The notes below the pieces were generated by a model. That model did no database searches, was not told the DNA's origin, and saw only the letters and a program-made list of their open reading frames with translations. Position numbers and translations under genes: made by a program. Source: Rhodeus uyekii (taxonomy: Eukaryota; Chordata; Actinopteri; Cypriniformes; Acheilognathidae). From it: a stretch of DNA of 64,000 nucleotides. Below are positions 12,206 to 24,811 of the stretch, one piece after another; position 1 is the first letter of the stretch, and the number at the start of each line of letters is the position of its first letter. Location of the stretch: NCBI GenBank assembly GCA_037043235.1, contig JAWRVZ010000093.1, positions 1,658,501 through 1,722,500 on the forward strand, written 5' to 3'.

Positions 12206-12602
12206 AGTCCTTCGGATGAGACGATAAACCGAGGTCCTGACTCTCTGTGGTCATTAAAAATCCCAGGATGTCTTTCGCAAGAGTAGGGGTGTAACCCCGG
12301 CATCCTGGCCAAATTTGTCAAAAATTTGTCCATCATGGCTAACCATGGTTAATAATAATAAATTAATAATAAACTCCTAAGCATCCCCTTTCTCTGATTG
12401 GCTTTATCACTCTGTCTCCTCTCCACCAATAAGCTGGTTTGTGGTGAGCGTTCTGGCGCAATATGGCTGCCGTCGCATCATCCAGGTGGATGCTGCACTC
12501 TAGTGGCGGTTGAGGAGATTCCCCCCGTCCATGCAAGCGCTTTGAGATACTTTGATAAAAAGCGCTATATAAATGTAATGAATTATTATTATTATTATTA
12601 AG
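12206..12602 (+). mobile_element. SINE-like element with L2-type tail, inverted partner of 7257
   Basis: Plus-strand copy: CGAGGTCCTGACTCTCTGTG, an internal segment with 'cctggccaaattt', the GCGTTCTGGCGCAATATGGC block, then AGCGCTATATAAATGTAATG and an (ATT)n tail. It is the reverse orientation of the element at 7257-7775 within the same intron. Confidence 0.75.
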
Positions 12603-13320
12603 TATAATAAGTCTTTATAATTATAATTAAGTATTATTAAGTATTTATTTTTGAGTGAACTAACCCTTTAAATGCCCTTTTTTCTATACAAATCTAAAAA
12701 TAATATTTAAAATGATGACTCAAGAGTCTAATTCAAGGGTTTGTAAATGCCAAGGACCCCCAATTACGGTTATGCCCTACCTAAAGTAATAAAAGAATGG
12801 GGAGGGGAGGGGTGATTTGACACCTATGTGAGCGGCAACAGGCAAACAGGATGTATCATCTTTCTCTCTGTCTACTCCTCACACTTTCACACATGAACAA
12901 AGAGGGAATAAACGGCTCACACCCTCATAAATCCAACACTAGAACAGCTGTCGTTAAATCCTTCAACATACGCTGAAGCAAGCGTAATGAGAACATGCAG
13001 GCTTGACCTTGTCCGAAAGCATAAGCCAGCTTGCATCTTAAATAGCCTTTTCAAAAAGCAGTCCTCACTGTGACTTTTCTTATCAATTTTGATTCATGTC
13101 ATAAAAGGGAAAATAATTGCTCACTTAGTTTGAAGACATGCTGTTTTGGACCAGCCGTTGCTGTAGATAACAGGGTTGTGCATGAATTCAAATTAACTGA
13201 AGTAGCAAACAAGATGTCGAACTGACCTTTCGCTAAGCTCCGCCCACCTCGAAATCTTGAGATGCTATAAACACTACACTGAGATAACATTCTCAAACTA
13301 CGCTTTTTTTTTATTTCTCT

Positions 13321-13590
13321 TTTGAAAGAAATTAATACTTTTATTTCGTGAGTAAGCATTAAATCCATCAAAAGCGAAAGTGAAATTTGAACTTATTGAA
13401 TTTATTTTGAATTAATGCAATATTAAGAAGCACAGATGTTTTCAACATTGATTATAATAAATGTTTCTTGAGTAGAAAATCAACATCAGAATGATTTGTG
13501 AAGGATCATGCGACACTGAAGACTGGAGTGATATCAGTTCTCATCACAGGAATAAATTACATTTTACATTTAAAAAAAACTTATTTAAAT
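13321..13590 (+). mobile_element. Fragment of abundant cyprinid repeat
   Basis: Contains 'gaaattaatacttttattt', 'gttttcaacattgat', 'gaaggatcatgcgacactg' and 'cacaggaataaattac' in order. That order is characteristic of a short repeat very common in cyprinid genomes. Related fragments lie at 15900, 31160 (opposite strand) and 61950. Confidence 0.6.
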
Positions 13591-14402
13591 TGTAATATTT
13601 ACAATGCTATTGCATGTTTGATTAAATAAATATAGCTTTAGCGCACATAAGAGCATAAGAATCTTATCCAAACACCTTATGTTTAATATTATGTTCAAAA
13701 CTACCGATCACACACATTAAATAACATGGTCGGATAGCAACATTTGCTAAGGTTCTAGTAATGTGTTAAAGTAGAAGTTAAGCAAAGGGTTAAATGCTTT
13801 ATAATGGTTTAATTTTTTCATTTGAATTTAAGGAAGTTCAATAAAAAAAGGAATGGAATATAGATTTTTTCACACGGTATACCATGAAATAATTATATGC
13901 ATTTTATTTTTCAATCAGAATGATCCTATATGGGATTTCCTGAAATATAAGGAATACATGTTTAAAACGCCATATTGCTAGTGCATAATTGTATTTAAAA
14001 TTCCATGTGCTTAATTAAAAATAGCTTTACCTCAAAACCAAAACCTTTAAAAATGAGCCCAAAAACATGAAGCAGGCTTTAAAAAAATACAATGGGAAAA
14101 AAATAAATGGTTGTTTTGTCCTTTTAATTCAAATTTTCATGAGGGATATGGCCAATTCATTAAAACTTTTTGTATTCATTTCAAGAACATTTGTCTTGTT
14201 TTCAGTACATATATCTAACCATTCTTTAATTAAGATATATGTACTTGAGAAGTCTGAAAAACATCATGAATTTACACTTCTCCGACTTGGAATTTGTATT
14301 ACTCAACATATCTGCAAATCTGCCTTTTGAATTCAATTCATTTTTCTTTCCCCAGTGGTATATTTTCTTCTTGTTTTAACTAGTTTCAGGAAAAACAAGA
14401 CT

Positions 14403-14708
14403 TACCGTATTTTCTGGCATATAACCCGCGGGTTATACCAGATTTTACAAACCCTGCTTTGTTTTCTTATTGTTTGAATTTCGCGCACAAGCACTGTGTA
14501 CCGAGCCTGAACAGTTATGGATAATTGACGTCATGCGAGCAACATTCGAAATTCGAATCATGAACTTGCACAAAAAAAGTTCATCAATCTATGGGTGCGG
14601 GTTATATAAGGGTGCGGGTTATGCCAACGATTTTTTGCCCAAAACCCGCGGGCTATATGAGGTTGTGGATTATCTGTGTCTGTGGGTTATATGCGAGAAA
14701 ATACGGTA
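14403..14708. mobile_element. Non-autonomous DNA transposon, copy 2
   Basis: Termini TACCGTATTTTC and GAAAATACGGTA are perfect 12-bp inverted repeats. Subterminal 'gcgggttatat' motifs and an internal block near 14484 match copy 1 (2587-3118), which carries a longer internal region. Confidence 0.75.
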
Positions 14709-15899
14709 ATATCTTAGTAAATATTCATTGAAAACATATAGTGTAGGATTTACTTTTTTCTCTCAGAAAATAAAAAAAATAAAAATTATTACAAAGAAAA
14801 TGCAAGCAACACATTGAATTAAACATGAAATGTAGACATATAACGAGTGAAATAGAATTTCCTTTGAAAAGTACTTTTAAAAAAGTGTATTTTGATATTT
14901 GTATTGGAAAGCAAAACAAAAATACTGAGCAAGAAATCATTTTGCACTGTGTGGGATTGCGATTTTGCCCAAGCCCAGTGAATAACCCTTGCATCCGGTA
15001 CCATCACTGAAGTAAAAAGACATTTCCATTCCTCTAAGAACGTCTAGTTATCACCATATTTTTACCTTCAGCAGGGGATGAGGAGAATATTTATTCTCGA
15101 AACTGAATAGATGTGAAGAAATATTCTTGCCAAGTCTCAAATTCATAGCGCTCGTGCAGGGGTGCCTCCACTGCCCGAAAGGCAAACAAATTTGGAATAT
15201 AATGCGAGGTGTGCTCTGAATGCAAGATCTGAATAGTAAGTGGGAAGGAATGAAGACATCACAGATTTGGAGCCTCCGATGGGGTCTTATCGGAAGCAGA
15301 GATATCAGAACCTAAAGAGCATCGAGTGTTAATGAACTCTGCACCCGGCACCAAAAATATGATATTTCCTGTTGGATCTAGGTGGGAATTGGCAGACGGC
15401 GAATGAGAGGGAGGAAACAGGCTTCAGATGAGCCCTCAAAAGTGTGGCAGCAGCAGGCTTAAGTAATGCGGCCGAGTGTTTGATGCAATGAGCGTGTGCT
15501 GCACATGAATTTTTAATGGATGCTTTTTACTGTCTGAGTGTCTTTGGCAGAAGCTGGTGTGATTTGTCATCATTGAGGCTGGGACTGCAGTGGTCTTTCT
15601 GTGAGTGTGTGTGTGTGTGTGTTTTCTCTGAGGTGCAGCTGGAGGTCGTCTCCCTCTCAGCAAAATAAAGCCTCTCGGTAAGGCGGCAGAGGCATTATTG
15701 AGTTAACCGTAAGCTGGACAGATAAATGTAAGCAAAACTGGAAGGTTGAAGGATGCATAAATTCGATGCTGAGAATTTTTCCACTTTGTACAATTTATGA
15801 TCTTCATACCGGTTTTGAAGAGTCATCAACCTGTAAAAATATATCTTATATTTCATTGGATGCAGGTTGGATCTAAAAAAAAACCAAGAAATTGTGCAA

Positions 15900-16060
15900 A
15901 CATTACAACGTACAGTACCATTCGAAATGTACTGAACAAAATCAGCATATTAGAAGGATTTCTGAAGAATCATGTTACTGAAGACTGGAGTAATGATGCT
16001 GAAATGTAAGATATATTCAGAGACTGTATATTTTTTTAATCAAATAAATGCAGCCTTGAT
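15900..16060 (+). mobile_element. Fragment of abundant cyprinid repeat
   Basis: Has 'gtaccattcgaaatgtactga', 'atcatgttactgaagactgg', 'agtaatgatgctgaaa' and 'caaataaatgcagccttg' in order. This is a shortened version of the family described at 13321-13590. Confidence 0.6.
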
Positions 16061-17266
16061 GGGTGTAGCCAACACAGACTCACTGATGATTTCTATTTGC
16101 TTAAATATCTATCATTACCTGTCTACATCTTCCTGTGTGCGGTGTTTTCCAGTGATGTGCACCGACTGACACTGATTTGAAAATTACTGCCCGAGTTGCC
16201 TGACTTTTCCAAAAAGGAGCATAAAATACAGACTTTCCGAGTTCACTGATTGAGTGAATTAACTACACCAATATCTAGTAATTATATAGAGTCTGTAGGT
16301 ATATAGAAGTCACGGTTCAGTACGTTCCTCAGTTTTAGGGTCACTGTTCGATACAAATTTGGTGCATTTACATGAGGCACCTTAGCCTTCCCATTTCATC
16401 ACTTGACAGTAGTAGTGAGACATGCACAACACAAATAGGCATAATCCAAAATTATTTTGTCTCATTATAACAGCGGAAAAAAACTTGGCAAAGAGCGTGA
16501 TTTTAGTGTGGATTGTCTGTGACTGACTGTATTTGTCCATACCACGATGGTTCGGAGCAAAAACATTTACTGTTACACCCCGTAATAGCTAGTAAATTCT
16601 GTGAACATGGCTCCAGTTTTCCACTGAACACTGCATCCAGAAACACTGGGAAAAGAAATGCATAATAGACAGGCTTGCTTTAAAATCAAGACTTATTTCA
16701 GTCAAACTACACAGAAAAAGAACTGGGAAGATATTTCATTTGTCATTGTAACCGCAGGCATTGTTGATTGTCTTGACACTGAGAGAATGTTGCAGGCAAA
16801 ATAAAGTTAAGGAAAACCAAAGCGACCTGAAAAAAAGATAAAAGAGCTCCTGGTCTGGACCTCTAGGGCTGTGTCACATCCCTAACTGATGCTTTAGAGA
16901 GCGCAGTCAGGGCAGTGTCCTTGCCTGAGGTGACAGTTAACATTTGGATTGGTTAACAGCGCCTAGGGTGACCACAGAAAGCACGTCTCTCTGTGTGTGT
17001 CTTTGGGACGGAGGGAGCCGCTCTGTAGCTTAGGTTGTAGGTCAGCTTGAAACTGGATGTCGCAGGCCTGCAGCTGTGGCAGCATCTGGGTTACTGGGAC
17101 CCACAGCAACACAAAACCCCCTGACCTGCCCTAAAAAACCGTCAGCTGCAACCCTTCACCCTCACTGAGATTGACATGGGGACTACACCAAACATTGCTG
17201 CAGTGGCCTTTATAAAGGGGCGGATGGGTGAAAAAGCTGCAGAAGGAACACAAGAAGGCAACTCAC

Positions 17267-17421
17267 CTGTGAGATGTCCATCACAGAGTCACAGCTCAGG
17301 GGTCGCGCCGAGGTTAAGTCGTTGAAGCCCAGCAGGGTGGATATGATACCGTTTTGATCGATGCGGCGGATCATGGTGCCGTCTACAAAGAAGATCACGC
17401 CATACTTATCCACAGTAATGC
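17267..17421 (-). CDS. tenm4: Teneurin-4 exon: NHL propeller
   Basis: 155-bp internal exon. The acceptor TTGTCTCCAG precedes GC, which completes a Gly codon opened by the 18299-18531 exon. The reading is [20 protein letters not shown], then [12 protein letters not shown], and ends [10 protein letters not shown] with donor CAG|GTGAGT. [16 protein letters not shown] is an NHL-blade strand pair of the teneurin beta-propeller. LLGFNDLT has Phe where I recall Ser in other vertebrate teneurins. Phase is 1 in and 0 out, which joins directly to VRLEWPTDLAV of the next exon. Confidence 0.96.
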
Positions 17422-18298
17422 CTGGAGACAAGAGACAGAGAAAGGGAATGGATCTCTGCAGGGAGGACAATTGCTGCAAACCCTCCCAAAAAAACAAACA
17501 AAACAACGACAAGCAAGAAAAAAACAAAACAATTTTTTTCTAGAATTGAAAATAATTCCTATCAATAAAAATTATTAAATAAACAGAAATGATCGAAATG
17601 AAGTAGTAGTACTTTTTTTCAACCTTTGATACTTTGATGCTGCTGTAAATTTAAAAAAGATATACATCTTTAAATGAAATAATAAAGGGAGAGAGGAAGG
17701 GAATATGTTTAATTTTTGTCAATGTCTTCTTTTTACATTTACATTTATGTGTTAGAAGAGGAACAAAACCAATTCATCATAATATACAACACTTGGTTTA
17801 TTGGAAATATACAATTTCCTAATTTCCAAGTTTCAGTAGAGATTCTCACACTTGAAGACAAAGGGAATCATGTGACTCTTTATGCATCATCTTCCACAGT
17901 GATAATTATGGATTCTGTCACAAATGCTTCTTCAGTTTCAAATGACAAAGCACCTAACAGACTAGCAAATCCAATTGTCATTACATTGATTTGTGTTGAT
18001 GAAAATGGAGGGAAAAATGAATTGCCGGCCCCCCATAATTCCCCGCAAAGCACTACATATGCTACATACTACAAACTGAAAAGCATATGCAAACCACAGG
18101 TTTGGATATCAATTTCATGCCCAGTGCTTGAATATATGGAAGACGCACGATTTTGGACAGAGTATGTGTGTTTACAGCACCTTTAAGAAAATTTGCTCAG
18201 TCTAATGGGAATGATGGGAAAATTGAATCAGTAATGGAAAAATCGGTGCCTGTTATTGAAAAATGTTAACACTGTTATTCAGATATCTGGAGGTTTAC
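17422..18298 (-). other. tenm4: Intron, 877 bp
   Basis: AT-rich with no recognised repeat. A 156-codon open frame on the plus strand (17716-18186) looks like chance. Confidence 0.85.
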
Positions 18299-18531
18299 CT
18301 CTTGGGTTTGTAAGTGTGGCCTCCACCGCCTTGCCTCCGTCCCCGCAGCGCGTCTCATCGTAGGGAAGACATTGATCGCCTGTCCCTGCCACCAGCTCTA
18401 GGTTCTTTGCCACATCCTTTACTGTGTTCAGAGACTTCACCTTAAACACCTTCCTGCTGCTGGTGTCCGAAAGGTACAGGGCCCCCGAAACGGGACTAGT
18501 AGCCAGGTAATATTTGTGTGCAGGACTATTG
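18299..18531 (-). CDS. tenm4: Teneurin-4 exon: NHL propeller
   Basis: 233-bp exon with no methionine-initiated frame of its own, identified by translation between the acceptor GTTTTTAG and the donor AGAG|GTAAACC. It reads NSPAHKYYLATSPVSGALYL, SDTSSRKVFKVKSL, then VAGTGDQCLPYDETRCGDGG and ends EATLTNPR plus one base. The first base (C) completes a Ser codon with AG supplied by either the microexon at 25056-25076 or, if that is skipped, the exon at 26385-26634. The GTGxQCLPxDxxRCGDGGKA segment is a teneurin propeller hallmark. Phase is 2 in and 1 out. Confidence 0.95.
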
Positions 18532-19639
18532 CTAAAAACAAAGAAAGTAAAACAGTAAATTGTAGTGTAAAGGTTTGTGAAAAACTGTGTTATTTTTGTT
18601 ACTTGATATAAAACAGATGCTAACTAAAATAAATGTATTTAACATTTGTCTAACACTTGTTTTGGATGTCTTTTTTATTTATAAATGTATTTATTTAATT
18701 ATTAAATGCTAATTATAAGAGGCTAAACCCTAGGAACTTGTTCTACATTGTTAGTCATTATGCGCAGTGAAATTATCAATTTTTTAAATGATGCTGATGC
18801 AACTGAACTATTTCGATGTAATGTTTAAAAAAAGCTTCAGAGTTGGGAATTAGCACGGAAATCATTGCAAATAAGGATCAACGGTTGACGGATCCATTGC
18901 AATAGCTAGAGATGTCTCTGCCATGTCCTCTCTACATCAATCTTTTATGGTGTGCATGTACTTTCGGTCCAAATATAGAAACATATGTAGTGTGTGTAAA
19001 GCCTGTGGTTAGTACAGTTGGCCAAGTATCTAATGTGCTCCCATTGTGTATTTAAATAGGTATGCCACCAAACCCCCCAAAAGGGAAACTTTCATCTGGA
19101 GATGCATGTGGTCTACAGCCGTTATCTAAACACATTATGTATTCCTGCAGCAAAAAAGGTCCAGAGGGCAAAAAAAGAAAAGAAAAATCCATTATACGGA
19201 AAAGCTGGCCAGTCAACGTCATCCTTCTCAACCACACAGTGGGTAAGGGGGTGGGTAAAGAACACGAAAGGCCAACAAAATAGCTCCAATCAGGCCAGAG
19301 AGGGTCTTTGGTGAAAAACAAAAACCCTCCAATCTGGCTATGCTAATCAGATTCAGAGAAAGCCATGGAAAGGCTAGGCGCCTGGACTGCAATTTTACAC
19401 TTTTCAAGTTGATTTGTGATGTGCTCTAATTTCACATCCGCTGAAGGCTACATCTGTGGTCAAAAACAGCTTGTGGTGAAATTGGCATGATTTTCAGCAG
19501 TTTTCGCTTTCAGTTCGTAATGATTGTTCACCTACAAGAAACGAGTACAGTGAAAAACAAGGAATTACCGTACTGCCTGATTTAGTTGAATAGGTGTAAT
19601 GGAAACATGGTGAAAATGATAACGTTCATCTGATGTTAA

Positions 19640-21390
19640 ATGTTAGCCGCTTGTAAAAGAATGTGCACATTTTCAGAAGTGGTTCACGACGGATAAAAAG
19701 TGTGAAATGTTCTCGCCTTTCTGGAATGGTGTCTTCCTGGAGAGGTAAATCATTTTCAAACAAAGTGAGAAAGGTCATAGAACTAGAACAAAAATTATAA
19801 GTGAAAAGCAGTCTTCTAAAGTCGATTAGCCACGGCATATGCTTTGACACATATCTGCCAACCACTATTATTGCTAACAACCAACTTCTGTACAGCATTT
19901 AAAATCTAACATGAAAATTTTACCAATTTACCAATTTATTATTTTGCAAAAGTGCAACTTTGCCGGTAAGGCTGTGTTAGTACGACCAGTCAACACAAAT
20001 GCTATGCAACACGTATCTGCCGAATGCGATCATAACTAGCAACCAATTTGACTTGGGATTCAAATCCTAACAAAGTGAGAAAAGTCACAGTAAGGGAAGA
20101 AAATGTTAAGTGAAAAGCAAGATAATATGTGTGTGCTATGTCACACGTCTGCTACATACCATCACTGTTAACAACCAACTTGTCAAAAAAGATTAGCATT
20201 CAGAACTTAAAGGTCACAGCAATAAAGTGTAAATGTTAAGTGAACAATATTATTTTTAATAATAAAACCCCACTCTACTTGTACTGTAGGACTAGCACTC
20301 TCAAGAAAACTAGCTACTGCAAATGCAACGACACATTTATCTGCAAAATACCATCATTTCTGACATTCAGTTAGTCTAAGGATCAGCATTTGAAAAACTG
20401 AACAGAGTGAGAAATTTCACTGCAAGAAAATGTTCTTTGTAAGATGAATAGTCTAAGGAAATGCTATAACGCATGTCTCCTGAATACCATTATTGCTAAA
20501 CCCAAATTTAGACAACTTTAGCTGGAAAAAAGAGCCACACCATCAGTAGGTTTCATTATCATCGGTGGTCTCGAGGCGAATATGACTGTCCTTTCCATTG
20601 GGTCTACTTGTGGGTCTTCAGATGGCTGTAGAGTTCAATCCATGATCCACATACTTTGGTGCAATGAGGGCAGGCGAGATTGGTGATCATTGGTGGTGGT
20701 TGAGTCCGTTTGCTATCGCCATGTCTCTACCGCACGTCAGAGTTTTATTTCATAACATGCTGCACCTTCCTTCCTTCTTTCAGAAGCTCCAGTCCAGTGC
20801 AATGTGTTGCCAGTTGTTCGATGTGATATGGAATTTTCTTCAGAATGGCCTTGATATTCTCCTTGTACTGTTTATTTTGCCCACCTCAATATGTACAGAA
20901 TATGTCTGGGGAGACGTGTATTGGACATAAGGATGACATGGCCTGTCCATCAAAGTTGGCACTGCATCATTGTAGTGGAGATGCTGGTCATCTTCCTCCA
21001 AGACACTGATGGTGCAGTATGTCTATGGTAGTACTGAAGCGATGACTGGCCTTAGCAAAAGCTACGAGAGACATCTGCTAAATAACACTCAATTTGTCTA
21101 AAGAGACCATTCTTCATTCATTCAAAACCAAAGAGAAAGGTCACAAAAGAACAAATACGTTAAGCATTCTCCATGAGATGTAATCTGCCAAATATCATCT
21201 TTACTAACAACCAACCAACAGGTCAGGATCCACATACAAAATCTTAAAAAAAGAAGTTCAAAACATTCCCAACTGGTAGGGCTAGGCTAGAGATGACTAG
21301 CCATAGCAAATGCTACAACACAGATCTGCCAAATGCCATCATATTTAACACATAACCTGTCTTCGTATCAGCATTCAAAACCGATTAAAC
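19640..21390. repeat. Decayed tandem array, irregular 110-190 bp period
   Basis: A block containing 'acacatatctgccaa', 'ccatcattgctaacaacca' and 'aacaaagtgagaaaggtcac'-type motifs recurs. The ATCTGCC-like core is seen near 19850, 20012, 20145, 20332, 20472, 21070, 21183 and 21326. The gap between 20530 and 21050 is filled by a LINE-derived segment. Copies are much diverged, so boundaries are approximate. Confidence 0.6.
20545..21030 (-). pseudogene. LINE ORF C-terminal remnant with zinc-knuckle-like end
   Basis: On the minus strand the segment starts with RWTGHVILMSNTRLP-like coding and ends with ITNLACPHCTKVCGSWIELY followed by SHLKTHK and a stop. The RWxGHVxRMxxxRLP motif and a final CxxCxxxCxSxxxLxSHxxTH finger are typical of the C-terminus of non-LTR retrotransposon polyproteins. 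Several in-frame stops and frame changes lie between the two ends, so it is a dead fragment. The clade is not determined. It sits inside the tandem array and probably interrupted it. Confidence 0.6.
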
Positions 21391-22865
21391 AAATCCCAGG
21401 CATGTTCCCCTGAAACTCTGGGGCTATTAGTGGCAAATCCCAGCGGCCAATGCGAGAGTGTGGAAAGGAATAGCGCCAGGTCTGCAGCACTGTCAGCTTC
21501 GATCTATTATTCAGACCGACAACTGACCTTCTAGGCGATCACTGGAAACGGGCTGCTTTGGTTGACCTGGGGCCGGCACATCACGTCACTGTGCGGCTGC
21601 TGACCGTGTTGAATGATGTCCTCGGTTTGGAAGGAAGGTAAAATGGGTTTGTCAAGAAAAATCTCAATCCCATTTTGCAAGAATCTGCCAGGGAGTTTGA
21701 TGCTCCGGGTTGATGCTTTATCAGTCCCAGCAGTGGCAGTGTTGTGCAGTGTGTTATTGGAGGCACACGGCATTGTACTTTCTGTGATGAGGAGAACACC
21801 CTGACCTTCATAGGCTCCATCTATATTCAGCGACTAAAGCCAGTCTGGGAAGGATAATTGGATTTTTCAGCATGTTGCTGTGACGATGGAGGTGAGTGAC
21901 TCTTTGGAAAGGGGGTCAGCAGGTATGTCAGAGAGATCATGGCCTTATTCTCTCGTCTGTATGCACATGCATAAACACCGTTGTGGATTTATTTGTTTTC
22001 ACACAAGCAATGATGTCTGCTCTTTTCTGGTAACAAAAATAACTTCGGCCTTTTCAGCAGTCGTTTCTACAAAATTATATTTCTACAAGCTAAAAGTATA
22101 TTTAGCTTGTACACCCTAAAGTGCAACTTTTACAATCAAAAGAACAACATTAACCTAATCCAGAGCCCATAAGACAAAGCAGCAGCTACAAAAACACTGC
22201 AAAGCATGGAGTGGCCCATAGTCCAGCAAATATGAAATGTGAATGCTTGGCCATATATAGATTTGAGGTCCTACTGAACATAATTGACATAAATTCTTGT
22301 GCTACTATCATGGTAAGAAACTAGTGTTGGATTCGATTCCACCTTAGTTGAGTACAAGTCTTTAACCAATTGAGTCCAACTAAACAATACTAAACAAAAA
22401 CTCTTTCATTAGGTCAATTTCTTTTTTTTTCTAAGCCTTAACCTATAAAAAACAACATACATTTTAAAAATGTAACAAAAGCAAACCTCTATTGCATCTT
22501 GCCATTTTGATTTCATGTCATCTGAAAATTAGCATTCTGCTCAGCAAACTTAAAGTCATGTATTGAAAGTTATGGCAGACTTGATTTCTGTATTGTGACA
22601 TTTCTGACTGAAACAGCTTTTTGAATGTAAAAAGCTATAGGGTGGGACGTAACTTATTCATCTATTCAATTTCTTGAATTCAAAGCTGAGGTTGGTAATC
22701 GGGGTAGGTTGGTGAATGGGAACAACCTATTGGGACCTGAAGAGCTGAAAACGCAGCGGTGAGGGGATAGACCTACATCTTTACAATGGAAAGCACAGTG
22801 TATAAAGGTCCTACATGCAAGTTACAAAACCCAGGGCTGACTCATAACGGTTTAATTTTTGAATT

Positions 22866-23166
22866 TGTCACAGTCCTGTCTTGTCATTGTTCCCTTCCTG
22901 GTCCTTTTATGTATCTTCCAAGTCCTTCACGCTCCCATCTTTCTAATCACTTACCTAAAGTCTTGTCAGCTGTTCCCTATTTGCCTCATGTGTATTTATA
23001 CCCTCCTGTGTTCCCTTGTCTTTGTCGGACTACGTTACAAGTTACGTGTGTGTGGATTCTTTCCCATTCCTAGTTCTTTGAGTTTTGCACCTAGTGAGTG
23101 CCGTTTTTGTTCAAGTATAATTAATAAAGTCTTTCTGTTGAATCTCTGTGTCTCCTCTCCTTATTA
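22866..23166 (+). mobile_element. LTR-like retroelement fragment
   Basis: CTGTCTTGTCATTGTTCCC-type start, a TATTTATACCC box near 22998, then TTAATAAAGTC (polyadenylation-type AATAAA) near 23122, followed by GAATCTCTGTGTCTCCTCTCC. This order (TATA-like, then AATAAA, then CT-rich) resembles a solo LTR of a fish retrotransposon. No internal coding region is present. Confidence 0.4.
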
Positions 23167-23766
23167 TTGAAAATGTATGTATTGTATGGATCTATGTTTT
23201 CACGTTGATGAATAGTTTGTTAGCGTTTTGCACACAAGTAACACCTGCATATAACTACTGTAGCCTATACAGCCATATTTAAACTATGATAAACTTCCAA
23301 GACTTAAAAGCACATGCAAATGATTGACTTTCGTGACAATGCAGACAAATACGTCAACTGTCCCAAGCATAATGCATCCCAGTATGTAACAAGTCCAAAT
23401 ACACGAAAAGTTCACAAAAAGTTGTCCTCGAAACCTCGGAACTGAAGAGGGAAATAGAGTTCGTTTCAAAGGTCTGCAGTATTAAATACGGATGTGTTAA
23501 TGCTCAGCTAGTTTGGAATAAATATGTTGATAAACTGTGCCACAATATTCTTTTCAATCTGTAGCTTGGGCATTACAGTATTTACAACTGTAGATTTCTT
23601 TGTAGAAGACCTTTTACATTAATGCACACTATAGCAAGTACTTGTTTTCACACTTGTCAAACTGTTTCATGGATAGAAATGTACAAGATCCTTTTTGAGG
23701 AAGTCAAGACACAGAAGGTTTGAAATCAACCAGTAATACAGATACAAATATATTCCCTAATAGAAT

Positions 23767-23965
23767 CAGGGCTGTCCAGTCCTGTTCCTGGAGGGTCTCT
23801 GTCCTGCACCGTTGAGTCAATCCCAATCCTAATTAAACTCATCTGAACCAGAAAATCAAGGATTTCTGGATCACTAGAAAATTGCAGGCAGGTGTGTTCG
23901 GGAAATTTGGACTCTTCTGTTCTAAAGTGCAAAGTCTCATGTTTCTAAAATTTTCATTAAGCAAT
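23767..23965 (+). mobile_element. hAT-type MITE fragment
   Basis: Starts CAGGGCTGTCCAGTCCTGTT and contains 'cctggagggtctctgtcctgca', 'tcctaattaaactcatctgaacc' and 'gcaggcaggtgtgttcggg', a recognisable short hAT-derived repeat of cyprinids. The right terminus is diverged. Confidence 0.5.
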
Positions 23966-24805
23966 GGATGCCAGAGCATGTCAAAACTTCTGGCAGCATG
24001 ACAGAGCATCCGTGGCCCCCTACATCGCTCCCCCATGTCCCTGGGATGCATCCTCTTAATTCAAATCAAGTGTACAGTTCTTAGCTGGCGTTGCACGTTT
24101 GCCGTTATCTCGTAGCAACATGATATGTGATGCCACCCTTTGTCTTGATGGAATCCACAGAAAAAAAAGACATGACCTGAGGTTAAACGGAGACTTCATC
24201 ATGAAGGATAGGGCATTTTTGAAACTCGCAGGTGTTCTGGGTTTACCCAACCTCTCTCCAAGAAGCCTCTCATATCCTGTCAGTCATACCTGAGCATCAT
24301 ACTGCTAGCTGTCACACTGATGCCTGTCAAAACCCACAGCTGGTTGTGCCACACATCTTATATTAAGGGTTCACAGCACCACAGGGAGGATGTGTGTTAT
24401 ATTCGAAAGCTTAGTTCGAAGTGTGATGACTGATGTTTTTTTTCTTCCTCGATACCACGCTGCCATTTGTCAAATCAAACATGTTAACGAACTGTGTATT
24501 CAGATCCAACGGCGCTTTGAATGTGTAATTTATCATCGGGTGAAATATAACGCTGTATTGTGGGTAAAGCAGCACAGGTACTTCTAATGGTCAGGGGTGG
24601 GTAATTATATTCTTTAAGAAAGCCGAGTCCCCTGAGGACGAGAAATATTTAAAACGCTGATACCGGTATTATGCTAAGTTCGTAACTGCTTTTCCATCTT
24701 CCTGTCTGACATTTCAAATTATGTGCCCTCACTTTGCTTTTTTCAATGTACACAATTCTTTAAGGTTTGCTTTTTCCTCATGTTAACCCACTTTGAGAGT
24801 TTATC

Positions 24806-24811
24806 CATGCA
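24806..24811 (-). promoter_or_regulatory. Candidate RBFOX site (TGCATG) downstream of microexon
   Basis: On the transcribed strand TGCATG occurs 244 nt downstream of the donor of the 21-nt microexon. RBFOX proteins binding downstream of an exon generally promote inclusion. A single hexamer can occur by chance, so this is suggestive only. Confidence 0.3.

Larger units (their letters stand above)
6707..17266 (-). other. tenm4: Largest complete intron, 10560 bp
   Basis: Lies between the 17267-17421 and 5829-6706 exons. It holds two L2-tailed SINE-like copies in opposite orientation (7257-7775 and 12206-12602), an L2-type tail (8375-8456), AT microsatellites, the 51-bp minisatellite (11706-12001), two cyprinid repeat fragments (13321-13590, 15900-16060), the second MITE-like copy (14403-14708) and a short (GT)n at 15601-15622. 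I see no recognisable feature in 9330-10700, 10740-11700 or 16060-17266. Confidence 0.85.

Noticed and set aside
17716..18186. 156-codon plus-strand frame in an intron
   Set aside because: AT-rich, no domain, no codon-use signal that I can see, and lies inside a teneurin intron on the opposite strand.
21531..21820. Open frames on both strands with GC-rich content
   Set aside because: No family recognised and no sign of teneurin exon phases; left as unassigned intron.
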